Shown piece by piece: positions 62,741 to 64,000 of a stretch of 64,000 nucleotides of DNA. Below the pieces are notes generated by a model. It saw only the letters and a program-made list of their open reading frames with translations, was not told where the DNA came from and ran no database searches. The number at the start of each line of letters is the position of its first letter. Positions within the stretch are counted from its first letter, which is position 1. Origin of the DNA: Motilimonas eburnea (GTDB taxonomy: Bacteria; Pseudomonadota; Gammaproteobacteria; Enterobacterales; CBDFNC01); NCBI RefSeq assembly GCF_021295345.1, contig NZ_JAIMJB010000011.1, forward strand, positions 1 through 64,000, read 5' to 3'. A program made the position numbers and the translations under genes.

Positions 62741-64000
62741 ATGACGGATAAAAGCGGCGCTAAAGTGCCTGTATCGCGGATTGCGCGATTATCTAAAATT
62801 GGCTCCTTGGCCGCTAAGGTTGCCGGCAATATGGCCTATCAGGGGGCGAGGCAGTTAACCCAAGGGCAAGCGCCGTCATTTAACCAACTGTTAATGCAAC
62901 CCAAAAACATCGAGCACTTAGCGGATAAATTAGCCAATCTGCGTGGTGCAGCAATGAAGCTGGGCCAGTTGCTCTCGATGGACGCAGGTGAATTGTTACC
63001 TCCAGAATTAAGTACTTTGCTCGATAAACTACGCAGTAATGCGCAGCCTATGGCCCATAAACAGCTGGTCAATCTATTGGTGGATGAGTGGGGGCAGGCA
63101 TGGTTGGACAAGTTTAGTCATTTCGAATTGCGGCCGTTTGCCAGTGCATCAATAGGTCAAGTACATCTTGCTTATGATGAGCAAGTGAAAAAGTTAGCGG
63201 TCAAGGTGCAATATCCGGGAGTTAAAGCGTCAATCAGCAGTGATGTGGACAATGTCGCGACGTTGTTAAAACTGTCTGGACTATTACCATCACACTTAAA
63301 TCTAGCCCCGTTATTTGCAGAAGCGAAGCAGCAATTGTTGGTGGAGGCCAGCTATCGCCAAGAGGCTGAATACATCGCCGCTTATGCTGAGCATTTAACG
63401 CAGCACCACTTTGTTTTGCCACAAGTCAATCAGAGCTTGAGTAACGATAATCTGTTAGTGATGTCATTTGTTGAAGGGGTGGCGATTGATGAATGCGGTG
63501 AGTTAACTCAATTGCAACGAGACAAGATAGCCAGTCGTTTGATTGGGCTGTTTTTCCAAGAGTTGTTTGAATTTCGACTAATGCAGACGGATCCAAACTT
63601 TGCCAATTATGTGTATCAAGCTGACACAGGCAAGATTGGTTTGTTGGATTTTGGGGCAACGCGCGTTATTCCCCCCCAGATCAGCCAAGGCTATTTAGCT
63701 TTGATCAGCGCCGGTGCCAAACAAGATCAGGACGCCATGTTCGATGCGGCTAAGCAAATCGGTTTTTTCAAGCAAGATATCGACCCTGATTATCTCGCCG
63801 CGGTGCTGGGTCTGTTTGCCTTAGCTTGTGAGCCCTTGCGTCACCAAGGCCCTTATCACTTTGGTCAGAGCCAATTGGCACAGCGTATCAAAGCCGCGGG
63901 TAGCGCCATTAATCGTGATAAATCACAATGGCACACGCCGCCTGTCGACGCCTTGTTCATTCATCGTAAACTGGCTGGCTTGTATTTGTTGGCAGCGAAA
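62741..64000 (+). CDS. ADCK/UbiB (ABC1) family kinase-like protein (3' end outside window)
   Basis: The frame from ATG 62741 stays open for 420 codons to the last base. Typical ADCK features are present: the KxGQ motif K73-L-G-Q76, ASIGQVH in place of the P-loop, VKVQYPG with the conserved Lys, QTDPNFAN and the metal motif LDFGATR. These proteins are atypical ATPases/kinases needed for lipid-quinone metabolism in the UbiB branch; the AarF-like sequence without obvious C-terminal helices here suggests a paralogue rather than ubiquinone-operon UbiB. The ribosome site is weak. Confidence 0.9.
   Translation, partial: MTDKSGAKVPVSRIARLSKIGSLAAKVAGNMAYQGARQLTQGQAPSFNQLLMQPKNIEHLADKLANLRGAAMKLGQLLSMDAGELLPPELSTLLDKLRSNAQPMAHKQLVNLLVDEWGQAWLDKFSHFELRPFASASIGQVHLAYDEQVKKLAVKVQYPGVKASISSDVDNVATLLKLSGLLPSHLNLAPLFAEAKQQLLVEASYRQEAEYIAAYAEHLTQHHFVLPQVNQSLSNDNLLVMSFVEGVAIDECGELTQLQRDKIASRLIGLFFQELFEFRLMQTDPNFANYVYQADTGKIGLLDFGATRVIPPQISQGYLALISAGAKQDQDAMFDAAKQIGFFKQDIDPDYLAAVLGLFALACEPLRHQGPYHFGQSQLAQRIKAAGSAINRDKSQWHTPPVDALFIHRKLAGLYLLAAK

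Overview
The window looks like chromosomal DNA of a marine-type gammaproteobacterium, in or near the Alteromonadales (Shewanella/Ferrimonas/Motilimonas-like). This is inferred from moderate GC, gammaproteobacterial protein families, a NagE-type PTS, HPF/RaiA and a complete exosortase A (XrtA) exopolysaccharide locus. The genus cannot be fixed from sequence alone. No rRNA, tRNA, CRISPR array, intact insertion sequence or prophage was seen.

Region 1 (1-31964) is the XrtA/PEP-CTERM locus. The two-component pair PrsK (cut by the left edge) and PrsR comes first. An unrelated block follows: a ribosome hibernation factor, a small lipoprotein and a LacI-type regulator. Next is a minus-strand export operon (10876 down to 4981): Wza-like export lipoprotein, Wzz-like chain-length protein, tyrosine autokinase, outer-membrane protein and ATPase. 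Divergent from it is a long plus-strand operon (11126-31964): initiating sugar-phosphate transferase, deacetylase, FemAB-like protein, six glycosyltransferases, exosortase A fused to EpsI, amidotransferase, sulfotransferase, adenylate-forming enzyme, O-ligase/polymerase-like protein, a sulfatase-fold membrane protein and a TPR protein. Together they would build, modify, export and polymerise a surface polysaccharide and process PEP-CTERM proteins. No clear PEP-CTERM substrate lies in the window.

Region 2 (31965-38200) holds a 151-bp tandem duplication, a 270-bp MITE-like element, a translationally coupled pair of exported proteins (a lipoprotein and a HEAT-repeat protein whose layout recalls vitellogenin-type lipid transfer proteins), a DUF3592-like membrane protein and another lipoprotein.

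Region 3 (38201-51818, minus strand) is a second polysaccharide operon. It encodes a very large VanZ-like/heparinase fusion, an asparagine-synthase-like amidotransferase lacking the N-terminal cysteine, a deacetylase-like protein, a sulfotransferase, two glycosyltransferases, a Wzx-like flippase and a pyruvyl-transferase-like protein. A REP-like inverted pair and a chimeric gene scar lie inside it.

Region 4 (51819-64000) is accessory and then general: a ParDE module, a RES-domain protein, lipoproteins, a GlcNAc-type PTS permease, an OmpR/EnvZ-like pair, a secreted subtilisin with two chitin-binding-like modules, a truncated membrane-sensor protein and an ADCK/UbiB kinase-like gene cut by the right edge. 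NagE and the chitin-binding protease fit growth on chitin.
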